Notes: a model not told the origin generated them from the sequence alone. 64,000 bases of DNA from CAVZMI01 sp050011775 (GCA_050011775.1 JBEKIL010000003.1:62001-126000), one strand, 5' to 3'. Counted from the first letter of the stretch, positions 26,525-34,587 are shown. Numbers and translations are program-made.

Positions 26525-27715
26525 ATGGATTTGCACAGGCAAATCAAGGCAGAAGTTGAAAATATTTTTCCCCGGTTAGTCGAGATAAGGCGCGAAATTC
26601 ATGCCCACCCTGAACTCGGCTATCAAGAAGTACGCACATCAGAACTAATTGCCTCAGAGTTACGGAAGATCGGGGTTGAAGTATGGACGGGAATAGCGAA
26701 AACGGGGGTCGTCGGATTAATCAAGGGATCGACGAAGGGTCGGACCGTCGCCATTCGTGGCGATATGGATGCCTTACCGATAAAAGAGCTTAACAAATTT
26801 GATTTTCGCTCGACAGTGGACGGAATAATGCATGCCTGCGGTCATGATGCACATACCACGATGGTTCTGGGAGCAGCAATGGTCCTTTCGTCTTTACGGG
26901 AGAATCTCATAGGAAATGTAAAATTTTTTTTTGAGCCGAGCGAAGAAAAAAATCCGCCGGGGGCTCAGGCAATGGTGAAGAAAGGGGTGCTTAAAAATCC
27001 TGCTGTCGATGTAATTTTTGGACTTCATGTCGATCCGGGCTTACAGTCGGGGGCACTTGGTTTTATTGAGGGCCCCATGATGGCTGCGGCCGACGAAGTG
27101 ACCATTACAATTCACGGTAAGAGTGCCCATGCTTCACAGCCGCATCACGCCATAGATCCGATTATGATTGCAGCGCAGATTATTATCGGACTTCAGACTA
27201 TCATCAGTCGTCACCGCCATCCGAACGATCCATCGGTACTGACCTTCGGAGAAATTCACGGGGGCGACACACAGAATATAATCCCGGAGGAAGTGCAGAT
27301 ACGCGGGACACTCAGGACGATGAACGAGCAGTGGCGAAAGGAATCACAGCATCTAATCAAGCGGATGGCAGAAGGGATAGCGCATTCGCAAGGCGGATGG
27401 GTTAGTGTCGAATTTCTCGACGGGGCATGTGTTGTGATCAATGATTCAGCGGTGACATCTTTTGCCCGGCAGTGTGCGAATGATTTTGTAGGGGGAAAAA
27501 AAGTTCTGGAGTTGAGTCCTGTGATGACAGCCGAGACGTTTGGATATTTCTTACAGAAAGTTCCCGGAGTTTTATTCCGGCTGGGGGTTGCGAATAAACG
27601 AAGGGGATTTATTCACGATCTTCACACGCCGCGTTTCACCATCGATGAAGAGGCAATGAAAACCGGCGCCGGGTTCTTTGCATATCTTACTATTGAATAT
27701 CTTCGTATCCACTGA
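26525..27715 (+). CDS. M20-family amidohydrolase (N-acyl amino acid / hippurate hydrolase-like)
   Basis: 396 residues. Metal-site motifs are GDMDALP (79-85) and MHACGHDAH (102-110); the Cys-Gly-His-Asp cluster marks the M20D amidohydrolases. Then come FFEPSEEKNPPGAQAMVKKG and the dimerisation domain KSAHASQPHHAIDPI. These enzymes cleave N-acyl groups from amino acids or similar amides. ATG at 26525 has GAAGAG upstream. The TGA shares one base with the glnE ATG, so the two are translationally coupled. Confidence 0.88.
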   Translation: MDLHRQIKAEVENIFPRLVEIRREIHAHPELGYQEVRTSELIASELRKIGVEVWTGIAKTGVVGLIKGSTKGRTVAIRGDMDALPIKELNKFDFRSTVDGIMHACGHDAHTTMVLGAAMVLSSLRENLIGNVKFFFEPSEEKNPPGAQAMVKKGVLKNPAVDVIFGLHVDPGLQSGALGFIEGPMMAAADEVTITIHGKSAHASQPHHAIDPIMIAAQIIIGLQTIISRHRHPNDPSVLTFGEIHGGDTQNIIPEEVQIRGTLRTMNEQWRKESQHLIKRMAEGIAHSQGGWVSVEFLDGACVVINDSAVTSFARQCANDFVGGKKVLELSPVMTAETFGYFLQKVPGVLFRLGVANKRRGFIHDLHTPRFTIDEEAMKTGAGFFAYLTIEYLRIH

Positions 27716-30660
27716 TGAAACAGCGAGCGCGGTCGCGCGTGCGGTTCAATGATCCGCGCCGCGCCGAACGAAACCTCAATGCATTCAACGAGATAATCAT
27801 CCGTTCGACTCCTGATATTGTCCGCGATGATCTCGTCCAATCGTTTATGTCGCTGCTGGCGAACTGCGCCGATGCCGACATGGCGCTGACTAATATTCTG
27901 CGATTCCTTGAAGCGTCATTTACTCCGGCGTCGCTCCTTCACGATTTATCACGATATGCTATTCTTCGTGAGCTTCTGATAAAAATCTTTTCGTCTTCCC
28001 AGTACTTTTCTGATATCCTCGTCCGCGATCCGGAACTCTTCCGCTGGCTGACGACAAGCGATGCACTCTCACGTGAAAAAACATACGACCAGTACCATAC
28101 CGAGACACGGGAGGCAATTTCGTTATTTGAAAAAACGGAGCGTAAAATCAACGCATTGAAACGCTTTTACCGCCGCGAGATTCTTCGGATCGGTGTGCGT
28201 GATCTTCTCGGTTCTTCGGATGTCGTTGGCGTTACACGTGAACTCTCAATCCTTGCAGACGCAATTATTGATTGTACGGCCCATCTTGCTATTACAGAGC
28301 TTACAAAACATTACGGGGCTCGGCCGGAAACGCCGTGGACGATCATCGGTCTTGGAAAACTTGGCGGGGAAGAGTTGAATTACAGTTCCGACATTGATCT
28401 CATGGTTGTATATGGTGAGGAAGGGGAAATAGATGCCCTCAATGGTCGTACAATACATCATCATGAGTTCTTTATACGTATGACCGAAACAGTGGTGCAA
28501 TGGATGATGACCTCGACTTCGGAAGGAACCCTTTATAGAATAGACCTCCGTCTCCGTCCTGACGGGAATTCTGGACCGCTTGCCAGATCGGTCGAAAGCA
28601 CCATTCTTTATTACGAGTCGCGCGGTGAACAGTGGGAACGTCAGATGTTGATAAAAGCACGACCTCTCGCCGGTGATCGTGAATTCGGAGCGCATCTACT
28701 TGAAAGGCTTGGTCCGTTTATCTATCCCCGGACATTTTTTAAGAATCCGACAGAGGAAATCGCGCGAATGAAAGCACGGATTGAACAAGAGTATGGCGAC
28801 GATGCTAATATCAAACTCTGTCCTGGTGGAATTCGCGATATTGAATTTGTTGCACAGGCACTACAGCTTATTAATGCAGGCAAACATCCGGAATTGCGTC
28901 AGCGCAACACAATGAAGGCACTCGAGGCGCTAAGAGGAAAAAGTCTACTTTCGGAAGATGAATACGCTACTCTCACGAGTGCATATTTTCTCTTCCGGAA
29001 TGTTGAACACCGTCTTCAGATTATGTATGATGTTCAAACACACACTCTGCCGTCGTCGACACGGGAAATGACAAAACTTGCCCGGCGTTTGTCTATGAAT
29101 AATGGAAAGCAATTAACCGGGCATATACGCTCACTTCGCCTTGGTGTGCGGACAATCTTCGATTCTGTTGTTGGGTCTCAGTCTTTGGGAGGAAACGTCG
29201 GCGTTCCATCCCGACTTGGCCGTGATCTGCCAATCGAAGGATTGATACTTCTGACAATATTTTCTCAGATTGATGAGGCAAAAAAGAATCTTGGTATTTT
29301 GCTTCGGGGTTCTTCGAGTATGGGACGAAAGGAATTTGACAGCAGGACTCAGGAAGCCTTTCTAAACATAGCGCCGCTTTTGATTGAAGACCTGCGGACA
29401 TCGGTCAATCCTGATCTTGGACTTGCAAATCTCGTACGGCTTGTCACTCGACTAAGGTTCCCGGAACAACTTTATACAACGCTACGAGAAAAAGCATTCA
29501 GGTCTCTCCTGATAAAAATCTGTTCTGTGAGTCCTCGCATTGTCACTCTTCTGATTCACCATTCGCTGTTTTTGGATATCCTCATGGCCCGGATGTCGGA
29601 AATCCTTTCAGGTGGGGAGCTTACTGGGATAGAGTCATTTTCAATTCACGATTATAAATATTTTCAGGAGATGCGTTCGGCAATCCGGAATATTCTCGGT
29701 TTGTCGACTATCGAGGATCTGACGGGAGAATTGACGCTCACGGCGGAAAAAATCGTAGGAAGACTTTATGCACGGATAGTGAAAGAGTCAGAAATAAAAA
29801 ACCCGAAGCTTGCCGTTGTCGCTTTGGGAAAATTTGGAGGGAAAGAAATTACTTTTGATTCAGACCTAGATCTCGTCTTTGTAAGTTCCGGTGAGACGAT
29901 GGAACGCCTCGAAGCAATGCGGGTTATTTGTCAGTCATTGATTTCTCAACTCACGGAAGTCACTGAGGCCGGGAGATTGTACGATGTCGACGCGCGGCTG
30001 CGACCCGAGGGAAGGAACGCGCCTGTAGTGACACCTATAGAAACGTACCAAGCCTATTTAGAACAGCGCGCAGCGCTCTGGGAATTTCAATCACTTGTTA
30101 AAGCACGGGCAGTTACCGGCGATCTCGCGGTAATGAGTGAAACAGAACGTATGATACGAGTGGTACTCGCATCTCGAAAATACAGTTCACAGGATATCCG
30201 ATCGATTGTAGAAATGCGCAGAAAAACAGAAACACGAAGCAAAGTCCATGCAGAAGGATTCTATGATATCAAGTTAGGTATAGGGGGAATGATGGATATT
30301 GAATTTCTTGCGCAAACATTTTGTCTCATACGATTGGGAGTGGGAGAAACACTTAATGATACTGGTACGCTTGCGAGTCTCAATGACGCGGCTTCTCTGG
30401 GATATATATCGCAGAACGAATTAAGATTCCTCAAGAATTCATATATCGAATATAGGAACATCGAAAAAAACTTGCGCCTGGCACTTGAAATAAACTCATC
30501 AATTTTGCCTGGGAGAGGGCAAAAAGCCGATTTTCTGGCAAAATCCGTCGGAATGGCCGATTTTAAACAATTGACAAAAGAAATCGAAAGCCGGATGAAG
30601 GAGGTTCGTAGAGTTTTTCTTTATCGAATGGAAAAGTTTGCAGAAATGGTTTTTACATAG
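27715..30660 (+). CDS. glnE: Bifunctional glutamine synthetase adenylyltransferase/deadenylase
   Basis: 981 residues, close to the usual 940-1000. There are two nucleotidyltransferase domains, each with the GLGKxGGxE...D-x-D signature: residues 212-230 (NYSSDIDLM, D226/D228) and about 703-722 (ALGKFGGKEITFDSDLDLVFV). Each is followed by the helical GlnD/PII-uridylyltransferase-type domain. It attaches AMP to, and removes it from, glutamine synthetase according to nitrogen status. No glnA or PII gene is in the window. It overlaps the M20 gene by one base. Confidence 0.92.
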   Translation: MKQRARSRVRFNDPRRAERNLNAFNEIIIRSTPDIVRDDLVQSFMSLLANCADADMALTNILRFLEASFTPASLLHDLSRYAILRELLIKIFSSSQYFSDILVRDPELFRWLTTSDALSREKTYDQYHTETREAISLFEKTERKINALKRFYRREILRIGVRDLLGSSDVVGVTRELSILADAIIDCTAHLAITELTKHYGARPETPWTIIGLGKLGGEELNYSSDIDLMVVYGEEGEIDALNGRTIHHHEFFIRMTETVVQWMMTSTSEGTLYRIDLRLRPDGNSGPLARSVESTILYYESRGEQWERQMLIKARPLAGDREFGAHLLERLGPFIYPRTFFKNPTEEIARMKARIEQEYGDDANIKLCPGGIRDIEFVAQALQLINAGKHPELRQRNTMKALEALRGKSLLSEDEYATLTSAYFLFRNVEHRLQIMYDVQTHTLPSSTREMTKLARRLSMNNGKQLTGHIRSLRLGVRTIFDSVVGSQSLGGNVGVPSRLGRDLPIEGLILLTIFSQIDEAKKNLGILLRGSSSMGRKEFDSRTQEAFLNIAPLLIEDLRTSVNPDLGLANLVRLVTRLRFPEQLYTTLREKAFRSLLIKICSVSPRIVTLLIHHSLFLDILMARMSEILSGGELTGIESFSIHDYKYFQEMRSAIRNILGLSTIEDLTGELTLTAEKIVGRLYARIVKESEIKNPKLAVVALGKFGGKEITFDSDLDLVFVSSGETMERLEAMRVICQSLISQLTEVTEAGRLYDVDARLRPEGRNAPVVTPIETYQAYLEQRAALWEFQSLVKARAVTGDLAVMSETERMIRVVLASRKYSSQDIRSIVEMRRKTETRSKVHAEGFYDIKLGIGGMMDIEFLAQTFCLIRLGVGETLNDTGTLASLNDAASLGYISQNELRFLKNSYIEYRNIEKNLRLALEINSSILPGRGQKADFLAKSVGMADFKQLTKEIESRMKEVRRVFLYRMEKFAEMVFT

Positions 30661-30689
30661 AAAAATAGTGAAATTATTGAAATAGTTGA

Positions 30690-30717
30690 TTGACTTTATG
30701 TAAAAAAATCGTATATT
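30690..30717 (+). promoter_or_regulatory. Sigma70-like promoter of the tRNA cluster
   Basis: TTGACT at 30690-30695, 16-base spacer, TATATT at 30712-30717, about 120 bases before the first intact tRNA. It probably drives the tRNA-rpmG-secE-nusG transcript. Confidence 0.6.
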
Positions 30718-30798
30718 TTAAGGCTTTACTAATTTGGTTCGATTTTTGCTGAGGTAATTTATTTTGTAGGACGGTTCCAGCAACTTCTGCTATATCAT

Positions 30799-30820
30799 GC
30801 TGGCGTAGCTCAATCCCGAC
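30799..30820 (+). pseudogene. tRNA-Thr 5' fragment joined to a TCCCG sequence
   Basis: GCTGGCGTAGCTCA (30799-30812) equals the first 14 bases of the tRNA-Thr that starts 39 bases downstream. After it the match stops at ATCCCGACAACC. It cannot fold into a tRNA. Confidence 0.7.
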
Positions 30821-30837
30821 AACCTATACCGCTTCGC

Positions 30838-30910
30838 GCTGGCGTAGCTCAGTTGGTAGAGCAGCTGACTTGTAATCAGCAGGTCATCGGTTCAAGTCCG
30901 ATCGCCAGCT
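30838..30910 (+). tRNA. tRNA-Thr(TGT)
   Basis: 73 bases with a perfect 7-bp acceptor (GCTGGCG/CGCCAGC), anticodon stem GCTGA/TCAGC with loop CTTGTAA (anticodon TGT), T-arm with GTTCAAGTC, and discriminator T. CCA is not encoded. First of four tRNAs in an order also known from the E. coli thrU-tyrU-glyT-thrT cluster. Confidence 0.95.
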
Positions 30911-30930
30911 CTATGAGAAGTTGTGGGGAT

Positions 30931-30969
30931 AATCAGCAGGTCATCCCGCCTGGGGCGGGATCGCCAGCT
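30931..30969 (+). pseudogene. tRNA-Thr 3' fragment with T-arm replaced by a palindrome
   Basis: It repeats the intact tRNA from just after the anticodon (AATCAGCAGGTCAT) and again at the end (ATCGCCAGCT). The 13-base T-arm between them is replaced by a hairpin, CCCGCC TGG GGCGGG (perfect stem 30944-30950 with 30954-30960). Confidence 0.7.
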
Positions 30970-30990
30970 AGAGAATTTTTTTATCTTTAC

Positions 30991-31074
30991 GGGCAGGTAG
31001 CGAAGTGGTTAAACGCAACAGACTGTAAATCTGTCGGCCGAGCGCCTTCGGAGGTTCGAATCCTTCCCTGCCCA
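30991..31074 (+). tRNA. tRNA-Tyr(GTA)
   Basis: 84 bases with acceptor GGGCAGG/CCTGCCC, anticodon loop CTGTAAA (GTA), a long class II variable arm as expected for bacterial tRNA-Tyr, T-loop GGTTCGAATCC and discriminator A. Confidence 0.95.
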
Positions 31075-31080
31075 CTCGTA

Positions 31081-31170
31081 AATGATGAATTGTGAATTAC
31101 GCCGACGGTCCGTGGGAATTGTGAATAGGAGTAATACTCAAAATTCAAAACTCGTAATTCATTTTTTATT
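31081..31170. repeat. AT-rich GTGAATT-type repeat between tRNA-Tyr and the tRNA-Gly remnant
   Basis: Degenerate copies of GTGAATT (around 31088, 31114) with reverse copies (AATTCA, about 31158-31163). Related to the block at 31368-31500. No gene. Confidence 0.5.
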
Positions 31171-31171
31171 T

Positions 31172-31254
31172 GCGGGAGTAACTCAGTCCCGCACTTACTT
31201 CGAGAGTACGAGGATCCCGACCCAATGAAGTCGGGACGGGACTGTTGGTTGCGG
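31172..31254 (+). pseudogene. tRNA-Gly remnant interrupted by a TCCCG...CGGGA segment
   Basis: 31172-31186 equals the first 15 bases of the intact tRNA-Gly 120 bases downstream. 31242-31254 (CTGTTGGTTGCGG) equals its anticodon-stem/variable region with one change. The 24 bases in between are replaced by 55 bases (31187-31241) that start TCCCG, end CGGGA and contain a nested perfect hairpin, TCCCGAC (31215-31221) with GTCGGGA (31230-31236). Confidence 0.7.
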
Positions 31255-31291
31255 CGTTGGAAGTATCTAAAAATTTTTTATTACAAGCTTT

Positions 31292-31364
31292 GCGGGAGTA
31301 ACTCAGTTGGTAGAGTCACAGCCTTCCAAGCTGTTGGTCGCGGGTTCGAGTCCCGTCTCCCGCT
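31292..31364 (+). tRNA. tRNA-Gly(TCC)
   Basis: 73 bases with acceptor GCGGGAG/CTCCCGC, anticodon loop CTTCCAA (TCC), T-arm GGGTTCGAGTCCC and discriminator T. CCA is not encoded. Confidence 0.95.
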
Positions 31365-31367
31365 CTT

Positions 31368-31500
31368 TCAAATAGTGAATTGTGAGTCGTGAATAGTGAG
31401 TATTTGGAGAGTGATTTATTTGAAGATAAATACGTAGCGCTTTATTCAAATCGTTGCATTATTGGCATTCACAATTCCGAATTCACTATTCACTATTTAC
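31368..31500. repeat. AT-rich GTGAATA/GTGAATT repeat with inverted arms
   Basis: Left part (31370-31400) carries repeated GTGAATT/GTGAATA heptamers. Right part (about 31469-31500) carries their reverse complements (AATTCACTATTCACTATT), so the block can form a long imperfect hairpin. It separates tRNA-Gly from tRNA-Thr(GGT). An open frame of 69 codons crosses it but is not credible. Confidence 0.6.
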
Positions 31501-31502
31501 AA

Positions 31503-31575
<73 letters not shown>

Positions 31576-31615
31576 CGGGAATTAAAAAGTCTTATTAACG
31601 AATTAGGAGTCATAC

Positions 31616-31765
31616 GTGAGAGACATTATCACGCTGGAATGCACGGAGTGCAAACGTCGAAATTATTCGACCACTAAAAATAAAAAAAAACAATCGGGCA
31701 GAGTCGAATATAAAAAGTACTGCCGCTACTGTGGAAAACATACCCAACACAAAGAGACAAAATAA
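31616..31765 (+). CDS. rpmG: 50S ribosomal protein L33
   Basis: 49 residues from a GTG start with AGGAG 6 bases upstream (VRDIITLECTECKRRNYST...). The CxxC pairs (ECTEC and YCRYC) make a zinc ribbon, so this is the zinc-binding form of L33. L33 sits near the E site of the large subunit. The gene lies between tRNA-Thr and tRNA-Trp. Confidence 0.92.
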   Translation: MRDIITLECTECKRRNYSTTKNKKKQSGRVEYKKYCRYCGKHTQHKETK

Positions 31766-31801
31766 CTCTTTGGTCGATGAATCTCTTATAATGCCATATA
31801 T

Positions 31802-31874
31802 ACGTCAGTAGCTTAATTGGTAGAGCAGCGGTCTCCAAAACCGCAGGTTGGGGGTTCGAGTCCCTCCTGACGTG
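31802..31874 (+). tRNA. tRNA-Trp(CCA)
   Basis: 73 bases with acceptor ACGTCAG/CTGACGT, anticodon loop CTCCAAA (CCA), T-arm GGGGTTCGAGTCCC and discriminator G. Its position just before secE-nusG is common in bacteria. Confidence 0.95.
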
Positions 31875-31877
31875 CAA

Positions 31878-31903
31878 CCTTCCGACGAAACGAAGTCGAA
31901 AGG
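31878..31903. repeat. Palindrome between tRNA-Trp and secE
   Basis: CCTTCCGAC and GTCGAAAGG form an imperfect stem (one mismatch) around GAAACGAA. It may be a REP-like unit or a processing site at the tRNA 3' end. Confidence 0.4.
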
Positions 31904-31962
31904 CGGGATGAAGCGGAGAAAATGGATCAAAGAACGGTATCTATACTATCAGTGATTGAATT

Positions 31963-32145
31963 ATGAAAGAAAAAATTATTGCTTTCTTCACCGATATCGT
32001 CAAGGAAATGGCGAAAGTCACGTGGCCTAAAAGAGATGAGCTGCGTGAATCAACAATGGTGATTATCGTGGTATGCCTTATTATCGCGGCGTTCATTTAT
32101 TTGATCGATACGGCTGTGAGTCAAATTCTTAAGTTTATCCTTTAA
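31963..32145 (+). CDS. secE: Preprotein translocase subunit SecE
   Basis: 60 residues with one membrane helix (STMVIIVVCLIIAAFIYLIDTAV), preceded by the conserved amphipathic motif MAKVTWPKRDEL. This short form clamps SecY in the SecYEG channel. It lies between tRNA-Trp and nusG, as in most bacteria. Confidence 0.93.
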   Translation: MKEKIIAFFTDIVKEMAKVTWPKRDELRESTMVIIVVCLIIAAFIYLIDTAVSQILKFIL

Positions 32146-32174
32146 TCCTCGTTTAAAGGAAGGTCGAGACAATC

Positions 32175-32708
32175 GTGGACAAAAAGTGGTATGTGGTCCG
32201 GACCTATTCGGGACACGAAAATAAGGTGAAAAATTACCTCGAGCATGAAATCGTCGAACGAGGAATGCAGGAAAAAATTACGAACGTTCTTGTCCCATCC
32301 GAAAAAGTATTCGAGGTGAAGGAGGGAAAGAAGAAGAGTAAAACCAAAACCTTCTTCCCCGGTTACATACTTATAGAGGCCGAGATGGATGTAAAAGTGA
32401 AGGATCTTATCCTGAATACACCGTCGGTGATGAATTTTGTCGGTCCGAAGAATACACCTGTCCCGCTTCAAGTCGATGAAGTACGCAGATTGATCGGAAA
32501 GATTGAAGAAAAGAAAGATGTCGAATTGATCGAAACTCCGTTCCATATCGGTGAACCCGTCAAAGTAATTGACGGTCCTTTCAATAATTTCTCGGGTTTT
32601 GTCCAGGAAGTGAACGAAGAGAAGATGAAACTTAAAGTTATGGTGAGTATCTTCGGCCGGAAAACACCGGTGGAGTTGGATTTCAGTCAGGTTGAAGCTG
32701 AAAAGTAA
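32175..32708 (+). CDS. nusG: Transcription termination/antitermination factor NusG
   Basis: 177 residues from GTG 32175. The NGN domain begins KWYVVRTYSGHENKV, with the conserved FPGYILIEAEM, and a C-terminal KOW domain follows (GEPVKVIDGPFNNFSGFVQEV). It binds RNA polymerase and links it to Rho or the ribosome (S10). The GTG gives the standard N-terminus. Confidence 0.95.
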   Translation: MDKKWYVVRTYSGHENKVKNYLEHEIVERGMQEKITNVLVPSEKVFEVKEGKKKSKTKTFFPGYILIEAEMDVKVKDLILNTPSVMNFVGPKNTPVPLQVDEVRRLIGKIEEKKDVELIETPFHIGEPVKVIDGPFNNFSGFVQEVNEEKMKLKVMVSIFGRKTPVELDFSQVEAEK

Positions 32709-32742
32709 ATAGTCTATCTATAAATAAAGCAGCGAGCATTAA

Positions 32743-33168
32743 ATGGCAAAGAAAATAGCTGGATACATAAAACTCCAAATTCCGGCAGGACAGGCTAACC
32801 CTGCGCCGCCAGTCGGTCCGGCACTCGGACAAAAGGGTGTCAACATTATGGAGTTTTGTAAGACCTTCAACATGCGTACAAAGGATCAGCAAGGTCTAAT
32901 CATTCCCGTTGTGATAACGGTATATTCGGATAAATCGTTTACCTTTATCACAAAGACACCTCCGGCGTCGGTTCTTTTATTGAAAGCGGCAAAGCTTGAG
33001 AAAGGATCAGCCGAACCGAACAGGACGAAGGTCGGTAATGTAACGATGAAACAAGTACGTGAGATTGCACAGTCAAAAATGGCCGATCTGAATGCGCATG
33101 ATATCGAAGCAGCCGCACGCATGGTTGCCGGAACGGCACGAAGCATGGGAATTACAGTCGAAGTATAA
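32743..33168 (+). CDS. rplK: 50S ribosomal protein L11
   Basis: 141 residues, standard length. N-terminal KIAGYIKLQIPAGQANPAPPVGPALGQ and the rRNA-binding C-domain (GTARSMGITVEV) are both intact. L11 forms the GTPase-associated centre with 23S rRNA and L10/L12. First gene of the L11-L1-L10-L12 block. Confidence 0.96.
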   Translation: MAKKIAGYIKLQIPAGQANPAPPVGPALGQKGVNIMEFCKTFNMRTKDQQGLIIPVVITVYSDKSFTFITKTPPASVLLLKAAKLEKGSAEPNRTKVGNVTMKQVREIAQSKMADLNAHDIEAAARMVAGTARSMGITVEV

Positions 33169-33177
33169 AATCATCAC

Positions 33178-33211
33178 GTGGAAGTCTGAGGTACACAGAC
33201 GCCTGGACCAC
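33178..33211 (+). promoter_or_regulatory. Hairpin in the rplK-rplA gap, possible L1 binding site
   Basis: Outer stem GTGG/CCAC (33178-33181, 33208-33211) and inner stem GTCTG/CAGAC (33184-33188, 33196-33200), with a strongly asymmetric internal loop (AA opposite GCCTGGA). L1 represses its own operon through such asymmetric helices. The assignment rests on position and shape only. Confidence 0.4.
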
Positions 33212-33230
33212 TTAATCGAAGGAACAATCG

Positions 33231-33926
33231 ATGAAACAGAGTAAACGTTTTAAAACAGTTGCTGCAAAAGTCGATCCAAAGAAACTCTATACAATTGAAG
33301 AAGCGGTCGATATTGTAAAAGATACCGCTACTGCAAAATTTAATGAGGGGGTCGATATTGCCGTCCGCCTCGGCGTCGATCCGAAAAAAGCCGATCAGGC
33401 AATTCGTGGGACCGTTTCGCTTCCCCACGGAATAGGAAAGGAAGTCAGGGTACTGGTTCTTGCAAAACCGCCGAAGGATGAGGAAGCCAAGGCAGCCGGT
33501 GCGGATCATGCAGGACTGGCAGAGTATGTCCAGAAATTACAGTCGGGTTGGGCTGAGATCGATGTGATTATTGCTGCTCCTGACGTTATGGGAGAAGTCG
33601 GAAGACTTGGAAAACTTCTTGGTCCCCGCGGATTGATGCCAAACCCCAAGAGCGGCACGGTAACACCAGATGTAGCCAAAGCGGTGAAGGAAGTCAAAGC
33701 CGGAAAGATTGAATTTCGTGTCGATAAAGCCGGAATTCTTCATGCAACGGTCGGGAAGGCAAATTTTGAAAGACAGAAGCTGGTCGAGAATATTCAGACC
33801 TTCTTGAACACGGTGGTCCGTCTAAAACCGTCGTCAGCGAAAGGGCAATACGTGCGAAGTATTGCCATCTCGAGCACTATGGGACCCGGCGTGAAAATCG
33901 ATCGAAATGTACTTGCTGTACACTGA
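33231..33926 (+). CDS. rplA: 50S ribosomal protein L1
   Basis: 231 residues, full length. Landmarks are FNEGVDIAVRLGVDPKKADQ, the RNA-binding GKLLGPRGLMPNPKSGTVT and GKANFERQKLVEN. It shapes the E-site stalk and is often a translational repressor of rplK-rplA. Confidence 0.96.
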   Translation: MKQSKRFKTVAAKVDPKKLYTIEEAVDIVKDTATAKFNEGVDIAVRLGVDPKKADQAIRGTVSLPHGIGKEVRVLVLAKPPKDEEAKAAGADHAGLAEYVQKLQSGWAEIDVIIAAPDVMGEVGRLGKLLGPRGLMPNPKSGTVTPDVAKAVKEVKAGKIEFRVDKAGILHATVGKANFERQKLVENIQTFLNTVVRLKPSSAKGQYVRSIAISSTMGPGVKIDRNVLAVH

Positions 33927-33953
33927 AAAATTACGCACTCGTTACTTAATAAA

Positions 33954-33998
33954 TGCACGATGCCTCAGGCAAATGCCGTGAGGGCTTCTCATCGTGCA
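33954..33998 (+). promoter_or_regulatory. L10 leader-type RNA structure before rplJ
   Basis: TGCACGATG (33954-33962) pairs fully with CATCGTGCA (33990-33998). Inside, CCTCA/TGAGG (33963-33967, 33979-33983) and GGCA/TGCC (33968-33971, 33974-33977) form the upper stem, with a six-base one-sided internal loop, GCTTCT. Such a two-part stem just before rplJ is where the L10-L12 complex binds its own mRNA in many bacteria. The ATG of rplJ is 25 bases downstream, behind GAGGAG. Covariation was not checked. Confidence 0.6.
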
Positions 33999-34022
33999 AC
34001 AGAAAGATAAACTGAGGAGTAC

Positions 34023-34544
34023 ATGAAACGATCAGAAAAAGAACAGATAGTTGCCGAGGTAGTCGAGAAACTAACTCGATCCAAGGGATTGTTCCTTACT
34101 GATTTCTCTGGGTTGACAGTCGAACAGGCGACCGAGCTCCGACGCGAGTTCCGTAAATCGGGTGTCGATTACAGAGTTGTAAAGAATACGCTTGCACGAA
34201 AGGCGCTGGAAGAAGTGACCGGATACGACAAGGTTTACGATGTCCTGGTTGGTCCAACCGGTATAGCCTTTGCGTACGATGACCCAACTGCCCCGGCAAA
34301 GGTAATTAAAAAGTTCCGTGATAAATACGAAAAGCTGCAGCTCAAGATCGCCGTGCTGGAAAAAACCGTTTATGCAGGGTCCCAGCTTCCACAACTGGCA
34401 GCGCTTCCATCACGAGGTGAAATAATCCGATCGATTCTTGGCAGCCTCGACGCACCGATTTCGGGTGTTGTAGGCGCAATCAACGCTGTAACGCGCAACT
34501 TAGTTAATGTGATTGATCAGATCGAAAAGAAAAAAGCAGCATAA
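34023..34544 (+). CDS. rplJ: 50S ribosomal protein L10
   Basis: 173 residues. The N-terminal globular domain has LTRSKGLFLTDFSGLTVEQATELR and DYRVVKNTLARKALEE. The C-terminal helix (about 135-170) anchors L7/L12 dimers. It is the base of the stalk and, with L12, the likely autoregulator acting on the leader upstream. Confidence 0.95.
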   Translation: MKRSEKEQIVAEVVEKLTRSKGLFLTDFSGLTVEQATELRREFRKSGVDYRVVKNTLARKALEEVTGYDKVYDVLVGPTGIAFAYDDPTAPAKVIKKFRDKYEKLQLKIAVLEKTVYAGSQLPQLAALPSRGEIIRSILGSLDAPISGVVGAINAVTRNLVNVIDQIEKKKAA

Positions 34545-34587
34545 CTGAAATGTAAAAAAAGAAAATATCAGAAAAGGAGATATAGGC

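Noticed and set aside
30853..31095. Open frames running through the tRNA genes (also 31389-31598 and 31674-31877)
   Set aside because: They translate tRNA sequence or rpmG antisense and have no protein features.
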